Shown here: positions 45,234 to 53,673 of the stretch, piece by piece
Layout: every line of letters begins with the position of its first letter
Numbering within the stretch: position 1 is the first letter of the stretch
Translations under genes and position numbers: made by a program
Notes under the pieces: model-generated
The model's input: the letters and a program-made list of their open reading frames with translations, nothing else
The model's database searches: none
What the model was told of the DNA's origin: nothing
Source: Candidatus Paracaedibacteraceae bacterium
Lineage (GTDB): Bacteria; Pseudomonadota; Alphaproteobacteria; Paracaedibacterales; Paracaedibacteraceae
Direction: 5' to 3'
DNA: 64,000 bases
Assembly: GCA_019459505.1 (NCBI GenBank)
Contig: JAIBEV010000151.1
Location: 1 to 64,000, forward strand

Positions 45234-46064
45234 ATGAGGATAACGAGCATGAGAAAAGGTATGGACCCTAAAGTTTATCTCAACCTTTTGAATGGCAAAC
45301 CTTATAATGAGGTACCCTTTCCTATTAGTCAGTCTCATATCACTCAGACGATGGCAGCATTCTTTGAGTTCTTAAAGCTGCCAGAAGAAATTAAATCTCA
45401 TATTGATTTTAAAATTTCCCCTTTGCATCGCCGAGGCGATATAGGATTTAAACATCGAGATCCTGACAATGATATTTATAATGATAGTAAGGATTTCTTT
45501 CATTTTCATCCTCTTATCTTTGACCGATATGATGAGTTTATCCACAAGCATTCTCTCGCAAATCAGTTTTTAAAGCTTGCATTACCTTTATGGAAAGCAG
45601 CCTATGATAGTGTATATGAAATTCTAAGTTTGTTTGAAAAAGATTACCCCGGCACACTTTCTCAAATATTTGAGACGCCTGAACCACATATCATCTTGAG
45701 ATTTTTAAAATATGATTGGAGCGACTCTGGAAAATATCTAGCTAAACCTCATTTTGATTCGGGATCGTTTACCCTGGCTATTGCAGAAAGCTGTGCCGGT
45801 TTAAGAATTGGCACCAATCCCAGTGATTTAGAAATTGTTAATCATGAACCTGAGAAAGCTATCTTTATGATCTCAAGCAATTTCAAGAAAATTGTTAACA
45901 CCGATAAACTGTTGCCCGGCTGGCATGATGTTATTCAAATGGATGAGAAGAAAATTGGGAAATCATTTTCTAGGTGGGCTATTGTCGCGTTTATTGATGG
46001 ACACAGTGTGGAATCTTTATCAAGAAATGAAACCCACAAATGGTATGTTCCTGATCCTTGTTAA
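45234..46064 (+). CDS. 2-oxoglutarate/Fe(II) oxygenase-like protein (isopenicillin-N-synthase family)
   Basis: 276 residues, double-stranded beta-helix type. Iron site candidates: HFDSGSFTLAIAES (His-x-Asp) about residue 178, and the distal His in LLPGWHDVIQMDE. The co-substrate-binding Arg lies in FSRWAIVAFIDGH. The N-terminal part (FPISQSHITQTMAAFFEFLK, LPEEIKSHIDF) resembles the helical cap of the IPNS family. GAGG ribosome binding site eight bases before the ATG. Substrate unknown; such proteins may act on amino acids, antibiotics or host molecules. Single gene followed by a strong terminator. Confidence 0.7.
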   Translation: MRITSMRKGMDPKVYLNLLNGKPYNEVPFPISQSHITQTMAAFFEFLKLPEEIKSHIDFKISPLHRRGDIGFKHRDPDNDIYNDSKDFFHFHPLIFDRYDEFIHKHSLANQFLKLALPLWKAAYDSVYEILSLFEKDYPGTLSQIFETPEPHIILRFLKYDWSDSGKYLAKPHFDSGSFTLAIAESCAGLRIGTNPSDLEIVNHEPEKAIFMISSNFKKIVNTDKLLPGWHDVIQMDEKKIGKSFSRWAIVAFIDGHSVESLSRNETHKWYVPDPC

Positions 46065-46132
46065 TATTAAGTCAATTTTTTCTCTTAACTAACTGCGCGC
46101 TGGCCTAGCGTGAGGAGGAGATGGGCTTGATC

Positions 46133-46167
46133 AAAAAGATCTCTCTTTTTTAAAGAGAGATCTTTTT
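46133..46167 (+). terminator. Strong terminator after oxygenase gene
   Basis: Perfect 16-base stem, AAAAAGATCTCTCTTT (46133-46148) with AAAGAGAGATCTTTTT (46152-46167), three-base loop and T-rich arm. Confidence 0.9.
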
Positions 46168-46365
46168 AAATCAAAACCCTTTTTAAATTTGTTTTCTCTA
46201 GAATTTGCGGGCCCTTTTAAGTAAATTCTTAAAGTTGGTCATTCTCTGGTCCAATTCATTATTTGCTAAAGTTAAAAAGGGACAAAAGCAGAGGATAAAA
46301 AGCCTTAATTTTATTTGAAACAGAGACTTCATCACAAAATTAAGGTGGGAAGGAGTGAGGAAAAA
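46168..46365. other. Intergenic region before ynfA-like gene
   Basis: No gene seen. It should hold the promoter for the small membrane protein that follows. Confidence 0.3.
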
Positions 46366-46695
46366 ATGATCACTGCTATTGCTTATATAGGGGCGGCTCT
46401 AGCCGAAATCGCAGGATGTTTCAGTTTTTGGGCATGGCTGAAGCTTGAGAAGTCAATCGGCTGGTTATTGCCAGGGATAGGGTCTTTGGCGTTATTTGCT
46501 TATCTGCTAACTTTTATAGAATCTGGTCAAGCAGGCCGCGCTTACGCAGCTTATGGTGGTGTTTATATCGTTACATCCCTCTGTTGGTTATGGCTGGTTG
46601 AAGGGGTTAAACCCCATCTAACGGATTGGGTAGGAGCGGGGCTCTGCCTTATTGGAATTGGCGTTATCTTAATGGGAGTAAAAGGAAATGGGTAA
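46366..46695 (+). CDS. YnfA family (UPF0060) membrane protein
   Basis: 109 residues, four membrane helices, from the ATG at 46366 (GAGG upstream); the frame start at 46315 is rejected because the family begins about here. Characteristic stretches: [59 protein letters not shown]. YnfA resembles small multidrug resistance proteins in fold and has been linked to drug efflux, but its substrate here is not known. Confidence 0.92.
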   Translation: MITAIAYIGAALAEIAGCFSFWAWLKLEKSIGWLLPGIGSLALFAYLLTFIESGQAGRAYAAYGGVYIVTSLCWLWLVEGVKPHLTDWVGAGLCLIGIGVILMGVKGNG

Positions 46696-46723
46696 CCTAT
46701 CTACGCCTCATCCTTCCTTAACT

Positions 46724-47941
46724 TTAGGATGTGGGCACCATTGGCTTTGATTTTGCTTCATCCACCATCGCCAGGCACCAAAAGATAAAGCCACCCAAGG
46801 CTAAACCGCATCCGACCCAGCCCGTTGTGGGAAAGCCATAACCAGCATGAATAGCAAGCCCTCCTAAAAAGGGACCTAAGGCATTAGCGAAATTGAAGGC
46901 GCTGTGGTTGAGAGCAGCAGCTAAAGTTTGAGCATTGCCGGCCACATCCATAAGACGGGTTTGTAAGACCGTACCTAACCCTCCCCCTGTACCAATCATA
47001 AAAATAACAATTGAGAGAGCCCATATATTGTGGGTAGCCCAGGGATAACACGCTAACCATGCAGCGCTCCATAATAACATGATTCCTGCCGTGAGCATCA
47101 GGCGTCGATCCGCTGCCCAAGCAGCACCCAGTGTACCACACGTCATGCCTAAGCCAAAAATTCCCAATACCACGGGAACTGACTGAGGGGAAACCTGTGT
47201 AACTTCCAGCATGCTGGAGACCGCATAGGTATAGACAGCAAATAAACCTCCAAATCCGATAGCCCCTATCCCTAGGGTTAACCATACTTGCTTGCTTTTA
47301 AGAGCTAATAATTCTTGTAAAGGATTAGCAGTGGGTCGAGGATGATCTTGGGGCACAAAGCGCCAAACTAAAGCTACGGTGAGGAGGGCAATCAGGCTGA
47401 CTAAAACAAAACCAAAGCGCCAGCCCGTAGCTTGACCGATCCAGTTTGCTAAGGGCACACCAATAATGGTAGCAACTGTTAACCCAAGCATAGTTCGCCC
47501 TACAGCTTGACTGCGTTTGTGAAGGGGGACTAAGGACGCAGCAACGAGCGCTGCCACCCCAAAATAAGCCCCATGCGGTAAACCACTTAGGAAACGAAAG
47601 CACAACATCCAGGAATAGGATGGCGAAAGGGCTGTGAGAAAATTGCCGAGGGCAAAAACAGCCATCAACACAATCAATAATTGACGCCGCGGAAAGCATG
47701 CCGCTAATAAGGCGATAAGAGGAGCCCCCAGCACGACCCCTAGAGCATAAGCGCTAATGGTATTACCGGCCGTAGGTTCATCTATATGGAGATCCTGACA
47801 GAAGTATGGAACAAGACTCATGCTGGCAAATTCAGTGGTACCAATCGCAAAGCCACCCATGGCCAAGGCAAATAAGACCATGGAGGGAGGAGCCACAGGG
47901 CGTCTATTTAGGGGTGGATTGAGGCGCGAGGATGGTGGCAT
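46724..47941 (-). CDS. MFS efflux permease (AraJ/YdhP-like)
   Basis: 405 residues from the ATG at 47941, twelve membrane helices. The early motif VLFALAMGGFAIGTTEFASM followed by SLVPYFCQDLHIDEPTAGNT is typical of arabinose-efflux-type DHA1 permeases; the second loop has FPRRQLLIVLM, and RFLSGLPHGAYFGVAALVAA follows. These export drugs, sugars or purine analogues. It points toward the ynfA-like gene with a 28-base gap. An upstream in-frame start at 48001 is less likely. Confidence 0.9.
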   Translation of the reverse strand: MPPSSRLNPPLNRRPVAPPSMVLFALAMGGFAIGTTEFASMSLVPYFCQDLHIDEPTAGNTISAYALGVVLGAPLIALLAACFPRRQLLIVLMAVFALGNFLTALSPSYSWMLCFRFLSGLPHGAYFGVAALVAASLVPLHKRSQAVGRTMLGLTVATIIGVPLANWIGQATGWRFGFVLVSLIALLTVALVWRFVPQDHPRPTANPLQELLALKSKQVWLTLGIGAIGFGGLFAVYTYAVSSMLEVTQVSPQSVPVVLGIFGLGMTCGTLGAAWAADRRLMLTAGIMLLWSAAWLACYPWATHNIWALSIVIFMIGTGGGLGTVLQTRLMDVAGNAQTLAAALNHSAFNFANALGPFLGGLAIHAGYGFPTTGWVGCGLALGGFIFWCLAMVDEAKSKPMVPTS

Positions 47942-48024
47942 GGGTGTTTCTCTCAATGTAAAAGTATAGCCCTTCTTCGGGATAAACAAAACTCCATTCA
48001 ATTATATATTGAGAGCCACTGCTA

Positions 48025-48603
48025 TTAAAGAGAGTACTGCGGTGTGCGGTTAATATGATCAAGAATAATATGGGCAGCTTGCTCAGCTGATAAATGAGTT
48101 ACATCCAAGGTTAAGAAGGTATAGGCAGTCGGTTTTAATATGGTGAAATTTTTATGTTTTTCCTGAGCATTTTTAGGGTTAGTGTCTTTTAACCGTTCTT
48201 TTCTATTCTCAAAGAGGATCCGTCGACAAAGCTCTTCTTCAGAGCATTCTAATCGAACCGGTAAAAAGGTACTTTGCCGTCTTTGAGCAAGTGTTGCAAT
48301 TTTAGAAAATATTTGCTCATCAGCTACACATCCTTCAATAAGTTCATTAGTGAAAATAAAATTTGAATCCAATGGTGCTATGGTTTCAATGGTATCCAGA
48401 ATAATTTGCCGTATCTCTCCAATTTTATGCCAGACAAGATCAGATAAGGGGGAATCTTCATCAGTATTAATTAGGTTTAAAATAGGATTATTAATTAAAT
48501 GATTGTCTACTATCTTACTATTCGTAAGCTTAGCAATTTCTTGGGCGATGGTAAATTTCCCTGTACCGGCAAAGCCAATGAGGTAAATAAGTGTGTTCTT
48601 CAT
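48025..48603 (-). CDS. P-loop kinase (AAA_33 / shikimate-kinase-like)
   Basis: 192 residues, small cytoplasmic NTPase. Walker A GFAGTGKFT near residue 10, then DNHLINNPILNLI, a Walker-B-like VRLECSEEELCRRILFENRK and a C-terminal THLSAEQAAHIILDHI typical of AAA_33 nucleotide or small-molecule kinases. Substrate unknown. Separated from the preceding permease by about 80 bases on the same strand, so possibly co-transcribed. Confidence 0.72.
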   Translation of the reverse strand: MKNTLIYLIGFAGTGKFTIAQEIAKLTNSKIVDNHLINNPILNLINTDEDSPLSDLVWHKIGEIRQIILDTIETIAPLDSNFIFTNELIEGCVADEQIFSKIATLAQRRQSTFLPVRLECSEEELCRRILFENRKERLKDTNPKNAQEKHKNFTILKPTAYTFLTLDVTHLSAEQAAHIILDHINRTPQYSL

Positions 48604-48893
48604 TTAAGATCCTTTAAATGAAATAGCTAGTCAAATCCTATAGAAAATTATTGTATGACTGCAACGTAATTGCTGGCTTCTCATTCTCGTTGATTTAGAC
48701 CGAAGTTGGGAATGAAAGAGCTATTATTAATCAAATTTTGCAATAAAAGAATAACTTATACCTTGAATATTGTAATATTGTTTCTTAATTCTTATGTTTT
48801 TGCTATTTTTTTCTTGAATTGCTTTTATACTATAAGGCATAGATGTAATTTGTAGCTATTTGTTAACCCTTAATTTTGAAGTGAGATTTTATT
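48604..48893. other. AT-rich intergenic region
   Basis: 290 bases between divergent genes; no coding frame recognised. Promoters of the kinase and of the MFS pair must lie here. Confidence 0.3.
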
Positions 48894-50213
48894 ATGCAAG
48901 TCACAGTATCTCCGTCCGAACAGCGCCCCTTCCTTAGCAAGGCTTTTCTTGCAGGCTCAGGCTATGGCTGGATTGTTTGGGGCTGTGCGGCATTATTTTA
49001 TCTATATGAATATATTTTACGAGTTTCTCCCAGTGTGATGACTAATGAAATGGCCGTTGATTTTTCAGCCACCTCCACTACGATTGGGATCTTAGCCTCC
49101 TATTATTATTACGCTTATGTTCCCTTACAAATTCCTTGTGGGGTTATTGTTGACTGGCTAGGGGCCAGGCGCGTCATAACTTTTTCGGCTGTGTTGTGTA
49201 CAGTGGGAAGTGTGATGTTTAGTTATGCCCAAACAATTGAAGTTGCGCAATGGGCCCGCTTTTTGATGGGGGCAGGATCGGCTTGTGCTTATCTGAGTAC
49301 CATGAAAGTTGCCTCACTATGGCTTAAACCTGAACGATTTGCGCTGGTGGCTGGTATTACAATGATGATGGGAACGCTCGGTGGACTTTTTGGTGGGGCT
49401 CCATTTGCTATTTTGATCAACAGCTATGGCTGGCGACCAGCCATGCTAATTATGGCAATATGCGGGATTGCTGTTGCTGCCGCTTGTTGGTTGATTATTA
49501 AAGATCCTGTTGGTCAGAATAATCCCGCAACAAAAAATGTAGGGTTGCTTGAGGGGCTCTATTCTATTGTGAAAAATCCCCAGAATTGGTTGATCGGGAT
49601 TTATGGAGGATTAATGTACGTTCCGTTATCAGCGTTTGCGGAATTATGGGGAACACCTTATTTAATGCGCCTTTACAATATTTCAAGCGAAAAAGCCTCC
49701 TTATCCAGTGCGATGGTGTTTGTGGGAATGGCCTTAGGATGTCCCTTGTTTGCTGCCATTTCTGATCGTCTTAAAAGCCGTGTCAAAGTAATGTCCTGGT
49801 CGGCGTTATTGACGATCCCGCCGTTTGTGGCTGTTATCTATATTCCTCATTTACCCTTAGAAATGACCTTTCTTTTATTGTTTGTAGCGGGATTAGTATG
49901 TGGGGGACAAATTTTATATTTTGCTGCCGCCAAAGAAATTAATGATCCGGCTTACAGTGCGACAACTATTGGTTTTACAAATGCTTTTGTAATGGTCAGC
50001 GGTATAATTTTTCAACCCTTGCTTGGAATAATTATTGACTTGGCATGGGATGGTCTTGTAAATCCTGATGGAACGCCTATGTATAGTATAGGTGATTATC
50101 AGCAAGCAATGGTTACAATTCCGATCTGTATGATTGCAGCATGGGTCATTATGCTGTTTGTGAAGGAAACATTTCCGAGCCAGCTTGCCAATACCACAGA
50201 GGAGTGCTTATGA
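48894..50213 (+). CDS. MFS transporter, first of a tandem pair
   Basis: 439 residues, twelve helices. It begins with WGCAALFYLYEYILRVSPSV, a start seen in MFS carriers of intracellular bacteria; the loop motif PCGVIVDWLGARRVITFSAV and RFLMGAGSACAYLSTMKVAS follow. About half of the residues match the next gene along the full length, so the two arose by duplication. Substrate not identifiable; related carriers move amino acids, nucleosides or organic acids. The stop overlaps the next start (ATGA). Confidence 0.9.
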   Translation: MQVTVSPSEQRPFLSKAFLAGSGYGWIVWGCAALFYLYEYILRVSPSVMTNEMAVDFSATSTTIGILASYYYYAYVPLQIPCGVIVDWLGARRVITFSAVLCTVGSVMFSYAQTIEVAQWARFLMGAGSACAYLSTMKVASLWLKPERFALVAGITMMMGTLGGLFGGAPFAILINSYGWRPAMLIMAICGIAVAAACWLIIKDPVGQNNPATKNVGLLEGLYSIVKNPQNWLIGIYGGLMYVPLSAFAELWGTPYLMRLYNISSEKASLSSAMVFVGMALGCPLFAAISDRLKSRVKVMSWSALLTIPPFVAVIYIPHLPLEMTFLLLFVAGLVCGGQILYFAAAKEINDPAYSATTIGFTNAFVMVSGIIFQPLLGIIIDLAWDGLVNPDGTPMYSIGDYQQAMVTIPICMIAAWVIMLFVKETFPSQLANTTEECL

Positions 50214-51445
50214 AATTGCGCCCATGGCTTATTTGGGGCTGTGCTGGATTATTTTATTTATATGAAATGATTCTCAGAGCCTCTCCCGGCGTTATTGCCA
50301 AAGATTTGATGTCTGATTTTGGGGTGGCTTCTACAGCCTTAGGCGTTTTAAGTTCCTTTTACTATTATTCTTACGTTGCTCTCCAAATTCCCTGTGGGGT
50401 GATCGTGGATAGGTTGGGGGCTCGGCGGGTAGTCACTTATTCAACTCTTTTGTGCGTCATCGGCAGCATTCTTTTTGCCTACAGTGAGTCGTTGTGGGGG
50501 GGGCAAATAGGGCGTTTCCTTATTGGGGCAGGGTCTGCTTGTGCCTTTTTAAGCTGCTTGAAAATCGGGTCTGAATGGTTTCTTCCGACCCAATTTGCCA
50601 TGATTGCTGGACTCACCAATATGATGGGCACGGTAGGGGGTATGGTGAGTGGCCCACCGTTTGCGATTCTCAGCAATACTTTTGGGTGGCGTCAGGCCAC
50701 CCTGCTTGCTGCAGGGATAGGCGTCGGCCTTGCTGTCATTTGTTGGGCGGTTATGCGGGATAAAAAGCAGGAATTAACAGCGTCAGAAGAATCGCTGCTT
50801 CAAGGTTTAGTGCGAGTGGCGCGCGATCCGTTTAATTGGATTGTCGCCGCCGTGGGCGGATTAATGTATATCCCAATTTCTGCTTTTTGTGAGTTATGGG
50901 CTGTTCCCTTTCTGATGGAAAAATATCAAATCTCTAATGAAATTGCTTCTCGCGCCAGCATCATGATTTATTTAGGTATTGCTGTGGGTAGTCCTTTGGC
51001 TGCCCGTTTATCGAATTATCTAAATAATCCTGTTCGCGTTATGGGGCTTTCTTCTATTGCAACGGCAGGGTTATTTATGGCTGCTGTCCAATTTGAGGGG
51101 ATTACTTATAAGTTGATGTTACTCGTGCTCTTTTTAGCAGGGATGGCAAACGCAGGACAGGTGATGTGTTTTGCCGCTATTAAAGAAAATGTCCCCAATC
51201 GGCTCAGTGGGACTGCCGCTGGGTTTACCAATGCGATTGTTATGATGAGTGGTATAATTTTTCAACCCTTATTGGGGGTTATATTAGATATGGTTTGGCA
51301 GGGGCAGTTGAATGAGGATGGCAGTCGTTATTATGGCCCAGAAACCTACCAAACGACCATGATGATCATTCCACTTTGCTTTGTGATCGGGTGGCTGCTG
51401 TTGCATTTTGGCGGCAGGAAACAGCCCGCTTGTGATAATGTATAA
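50210..51445 (+). CDS. MFS transporter, second of a tandem pair
   Basis: 411 residues from the ATG at 50210, overlapping the first gene by four bases; GAGGAG ribosome binding site inside the end of that gene. Twelve helices with WGCAGLFYLYEMILRASPGV, PCGVIVDRLGARRVVTYSTL, RFLIGAGSACAFLSCLKIGS and SGIIFQPLLGVILDMVWQGQ matching its neighbour. A longer N-terminal extension to 50141 lies within the first gene. Same inferred class; the pair may have distinct substrates. Confidence 0.9.
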   Translation: MKLRPWLIWGCAGLFYLYEMILRASPGVIAKDLMSDFGVASTALGVLSSFYYYSYVALQIPCGVIVDRLGARRVVTYSTLLCVIGSILFAYSESLWGGQIGRFLIGAGSACAFLSCLKIGSEWFLPTQFAMIAGLTNMMGTVGGMVSGPPFAILSNTFGWRQATLLAAGIGVGLAVICWAVMRDKKQELTASEESLLQGLVRVARDPFNWIVAAVGGLMYIPISAFCELWAVPFLMEKYQISNEIASRASIMIYLGIAVGSPLAARLSNYLNNPVRVMGLSSIATAGLFMAAVQFEGITYKLMLLVLFLAGMANAGQVMCFAAIKENVPNRLSGTAAGFTNAIVMMSGIIFQPLLGVILDMVWQGQLNEDGSRYYGPETYQTTMMIIPLCFVIGWLLLHFGGRKQPACDNV

Positions 51446-51487
51446 TCCTTGCTTTTGTTAAGCAAAAGCATTACGTTACGGATTATA
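51441..51487 (+). promoter_or_regulatory. Nested stem-loop between MFS gene and lysK
   Basis: Outer stem TATAATCC (51441-51448) with GGATTATA (51480-51487), inner stem TGCTTTTG (51450-51457) with CAAAAGCA (51463-51470). It lies 26 bases before lysK and overlaps the MFS stop. It may be a terminator, processing site or attenuator; no T tract follows. Confidence 0.45.
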
Positions 51488-51512
51488 TTATTCACTTAGT
51501 AAGAGTATTTTG

Positions 51513-53102
51513 ATGCAGGTAGTCGCAGACCAAATTGATACCGACCTTCGTTTATTAGCCGACAAGGCAAAATCTTGGCCATTTGAAGAGGCTAAACGGA
51601 TTCTCAATCGGATTGGCCATAAGACACCGGCAAAAGGATTTGTTCTCTTTGAAACCGGGTATGGCCCCTCAGGACTGCCCCATATTGGTACCTTTGGCGA
51701 AGTGATGCGCACAACCATGGTGCGCCGGGCCTTTCAAATTTTAAGTGATATTCCAACCCGTCTCTTTTGTTTTTCCGATGATATGGACGGTTTACGTAAA
51801 GTGCCGGATAATGTGCCTAATCAAGAGATGTTACGACAGCATCTTAATAAGCCATTGACACAGGTTCCGGATCCATTTGAACAATATGAAAGCTTCGGGC
51901 ACCATAATAATGCCATGTTGCGTCGCTTTTTAGATTCTTTTGGATTTGAGTATGAATTTCAAAGTTCAACGGATTGGTATAAAAGCGGCCGATTTGATGA
52001 GTATTTAAAACTCGTGCTTGCTCATTATGACGAAGTTATGGCAGTGATGTTGCCTTCTTTACGGGAAGAGCGTCGTCAAAGCTACAGCCCCTTCTTACCG
52101 ATTTGTCCCACCACCGGTCGTGTTTTACAAGTGCCGATTGTGAGCCGCGATATAGAAGCAGCAATCATCACTTATCGGGATGAAGCCTCGGGTCAACTTA
52201 TTGAAGTCCCTGTTACAGGTGGCCATTGTAAGCTACAATGGAAGGCGGACTGGGGGATGCGTTGGCGTGCCTTTGATGTCGATTATGAAATGTCAGGGAA
52301 AGATTTGATTGATTCCGTCAAATTGTCGACCCAAATTTGCCGTATTATTGGCGGACGTCCACCGGAAAACTTTACCTATGAGCTATTTTTAGATGAACAG
52401 GGACAGAAGATTTCCAAATCCAAAGGAAATGGTCTGACAATTGATGAATGGCTGACTTATGCCCCGGATGTTAGCTTGGCCTATTATATGTTCCAAGCTC
52501 CTCGTAAAGCCAAGCGTCTTTATTTCGATGTGATTCCGCGTCACATGGATGATTACTTGACTTATTTAAGTAAGTTTGATGAGCAAGAGCTGGTGCAGAA
52601 GTTGGACAATCCGATTTGGCATATTCACAACGGTAATCCCCCCAAGGCTGAAAGCAGCTTAAGTTTTTCAATCCTTTTAAATTTGGCGAGCGTTTGTAAT
52701 GCCGAAGACCCCTCAATTCTCTGGGGTTTTGTTACCCGTTATCAATCCGAGGCTACGCCGGAAAAACTGCCTTTCCTTGATAAATTGATCAAACATGCGA
52801 TTGCTTATTATCATGATCGTGTTTTTCCCGAGAAGAACTATCGTGCTCCCACCGAGCTGGAGAAGCAAGCTTTGAGTGATTTAAAAGCGCGATTGGAGGG
52901 ATTACAGGCCACAGCAACAGCAGAAGAAATCCAAGCGGTTGTCTATGAGGTCGGTAAAAATCACCCCTTTAGCGAATTAAGGGCATGGTTCTCCTGTCTC
53001 TATGAAGTTTTATTGGGTCAATCCGAAGGGCCGCGCATGGGCTCCTTTATTGAGCTATATGGTATTCCTGAGACTATTGTATTGATCCAAGCTAAGCTTT
53101 AG
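51513..53102 (+). CDS. lysK: Lysyl-tRNA synthetase, class I
   Basis: Charges tRNA-Lys. The 529 residues have the class I Rossmann core: HIGH-type motif in [32 protein letters not shown], a [15 protein letters not shown] stretch and KMSKS-type motif [11 protein letters not shown]. The C-terminal helical anticodon-binding part ([20 protein letters not shown]) is present. The class I form occurs in archaea, spirochaetes and alphaproteobacteria. Its tRNA-Lys(CTT) partner is at 4542. The ATG at 51513 is preferred over the TTG at 51510. Confidence 0.95.
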   Translation: MQVVADQIDTDLRLLADKAKSWPFEEAKRILNRIGHKTPAKGFVLFETGYGPSGLPHIGTFGEVMRTTMVRRAFQILSDIPTRLFCFSDDMDGLRKVPDNVPNQEMLRQHLNKPLTQVPDPFEQYESFGHHNNAMLRRFLDSFGFEYEFQSSTDWYKSGRFDEYLKLVLAHYDEVMAVMLPSLREERRQSYSPFLPICPTTGRVLQVPIVSRDIEAAIITYRDEASGQLIEVPVTGGHCKLQWKADWGMRWRAFDVDYEMSGKDLIDSVKLSTQICRIIGGRPPENFTYELFLDEQGQKISKSKGNGLTIDEWLTYAPDVSLAYYMFQAPRKAKRLYFDVIPRHMDDYLTYLSKFDEQELVQKLDNPIWHIHNGNPPKAESSLSFSILLNLASVCNAEDPSILWGFVTRYQSEATPEKLPFLDKLIKHAIAYYHDRVFPEKNYRAPTELEKQALSDLKARLEGLQATATAEEIQAVVYEVGKNHPFSELRAWFSCLYEVLLGQSEGPRMGSFIELYGIPETIVLIQAKL

Positions 53103-53124
53103 CCTTTGAAAGCGAAATTAAAGA

Positions 53125-53147
53125 GATCATTTCTTCGTGAAATGATC
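53125..53147 (+). terminator. Hairpin after lysK
   Basis: GATCATTTC (53125-53133) pairs with GAAATGATC (53139-53147), loop TTCGT, 23 bases after the stop. No long T run, so termination is probable but not certain. Confidence 0.55.
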
Positions 53148-53305
53148 TGCTTTAAAAAATTATGTTGTACCTTCTGAAATTGAAAGGAGGTAGGGTTTAT
53201 GCAATTAAACTAGACTATAATCAGCATACTATGGTTTAGTACTTTTTAATTCAGGTTTTCCTTTCCTACTTTGTCTAAAATAATTTACGCTATTTTATGT
53301 TACAT

Positions 53306-53518
53306 CTAGTATCGAACGATCACTCTGTCATGATGGTGGTGATGGTAAGGCCTATGATAATGATAATAGGACGGTCTGCTAACATCATAGGATGAGCGTG
53401 GCATAATCACGACGTCTCTGCCAGGTCTTTCATAATAAACACTGCGTTGATAGCGATCTGGTTCACACCCCATGAGCATCAGACAGCCTAAACCTAAGAG
53501 AACATATTTTTTTATCAT
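53306..53518 (-). CDS. Small His/Tyr-rich lipoprotein
   Basis: 70 residues. Lipobox LMGC with Cys18 (MIKKYVLLGLGCLMLMGC). The mature part is very rich in Tyr, Arg and His, ending in YHYHRPYHHHHHDRVIVRY, which could bind metal ions. Such short His-rich lipoproteins are seen in alphaproteobacteria but lack a named function. The start ATG is at 53516-53518. It is flanked by lysK and metG on the other strand. Confidence 0.7.
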   Translation of the reverse strand: MIKKYVLLGLGCLMLMGCEPDRYQRSVYYERPGRDVVIMPRSSYDVSRPSYYHYHRPYHHHHHDRVIVRY

Positions 53519-53673
53519 GCTTAGAATCCACTCTTTATAATGTGTTCATAAAGATAGAGTGAATGAGTACGCTGTCAAGCGATCCCTTCTTTTTAAGTTT
53601 ATATTATTGTTGCCCCCTGCTTATGTTCCGAGGTATTTTTGATCCAAAGTAACGATAGGCTAATCTGATCACA

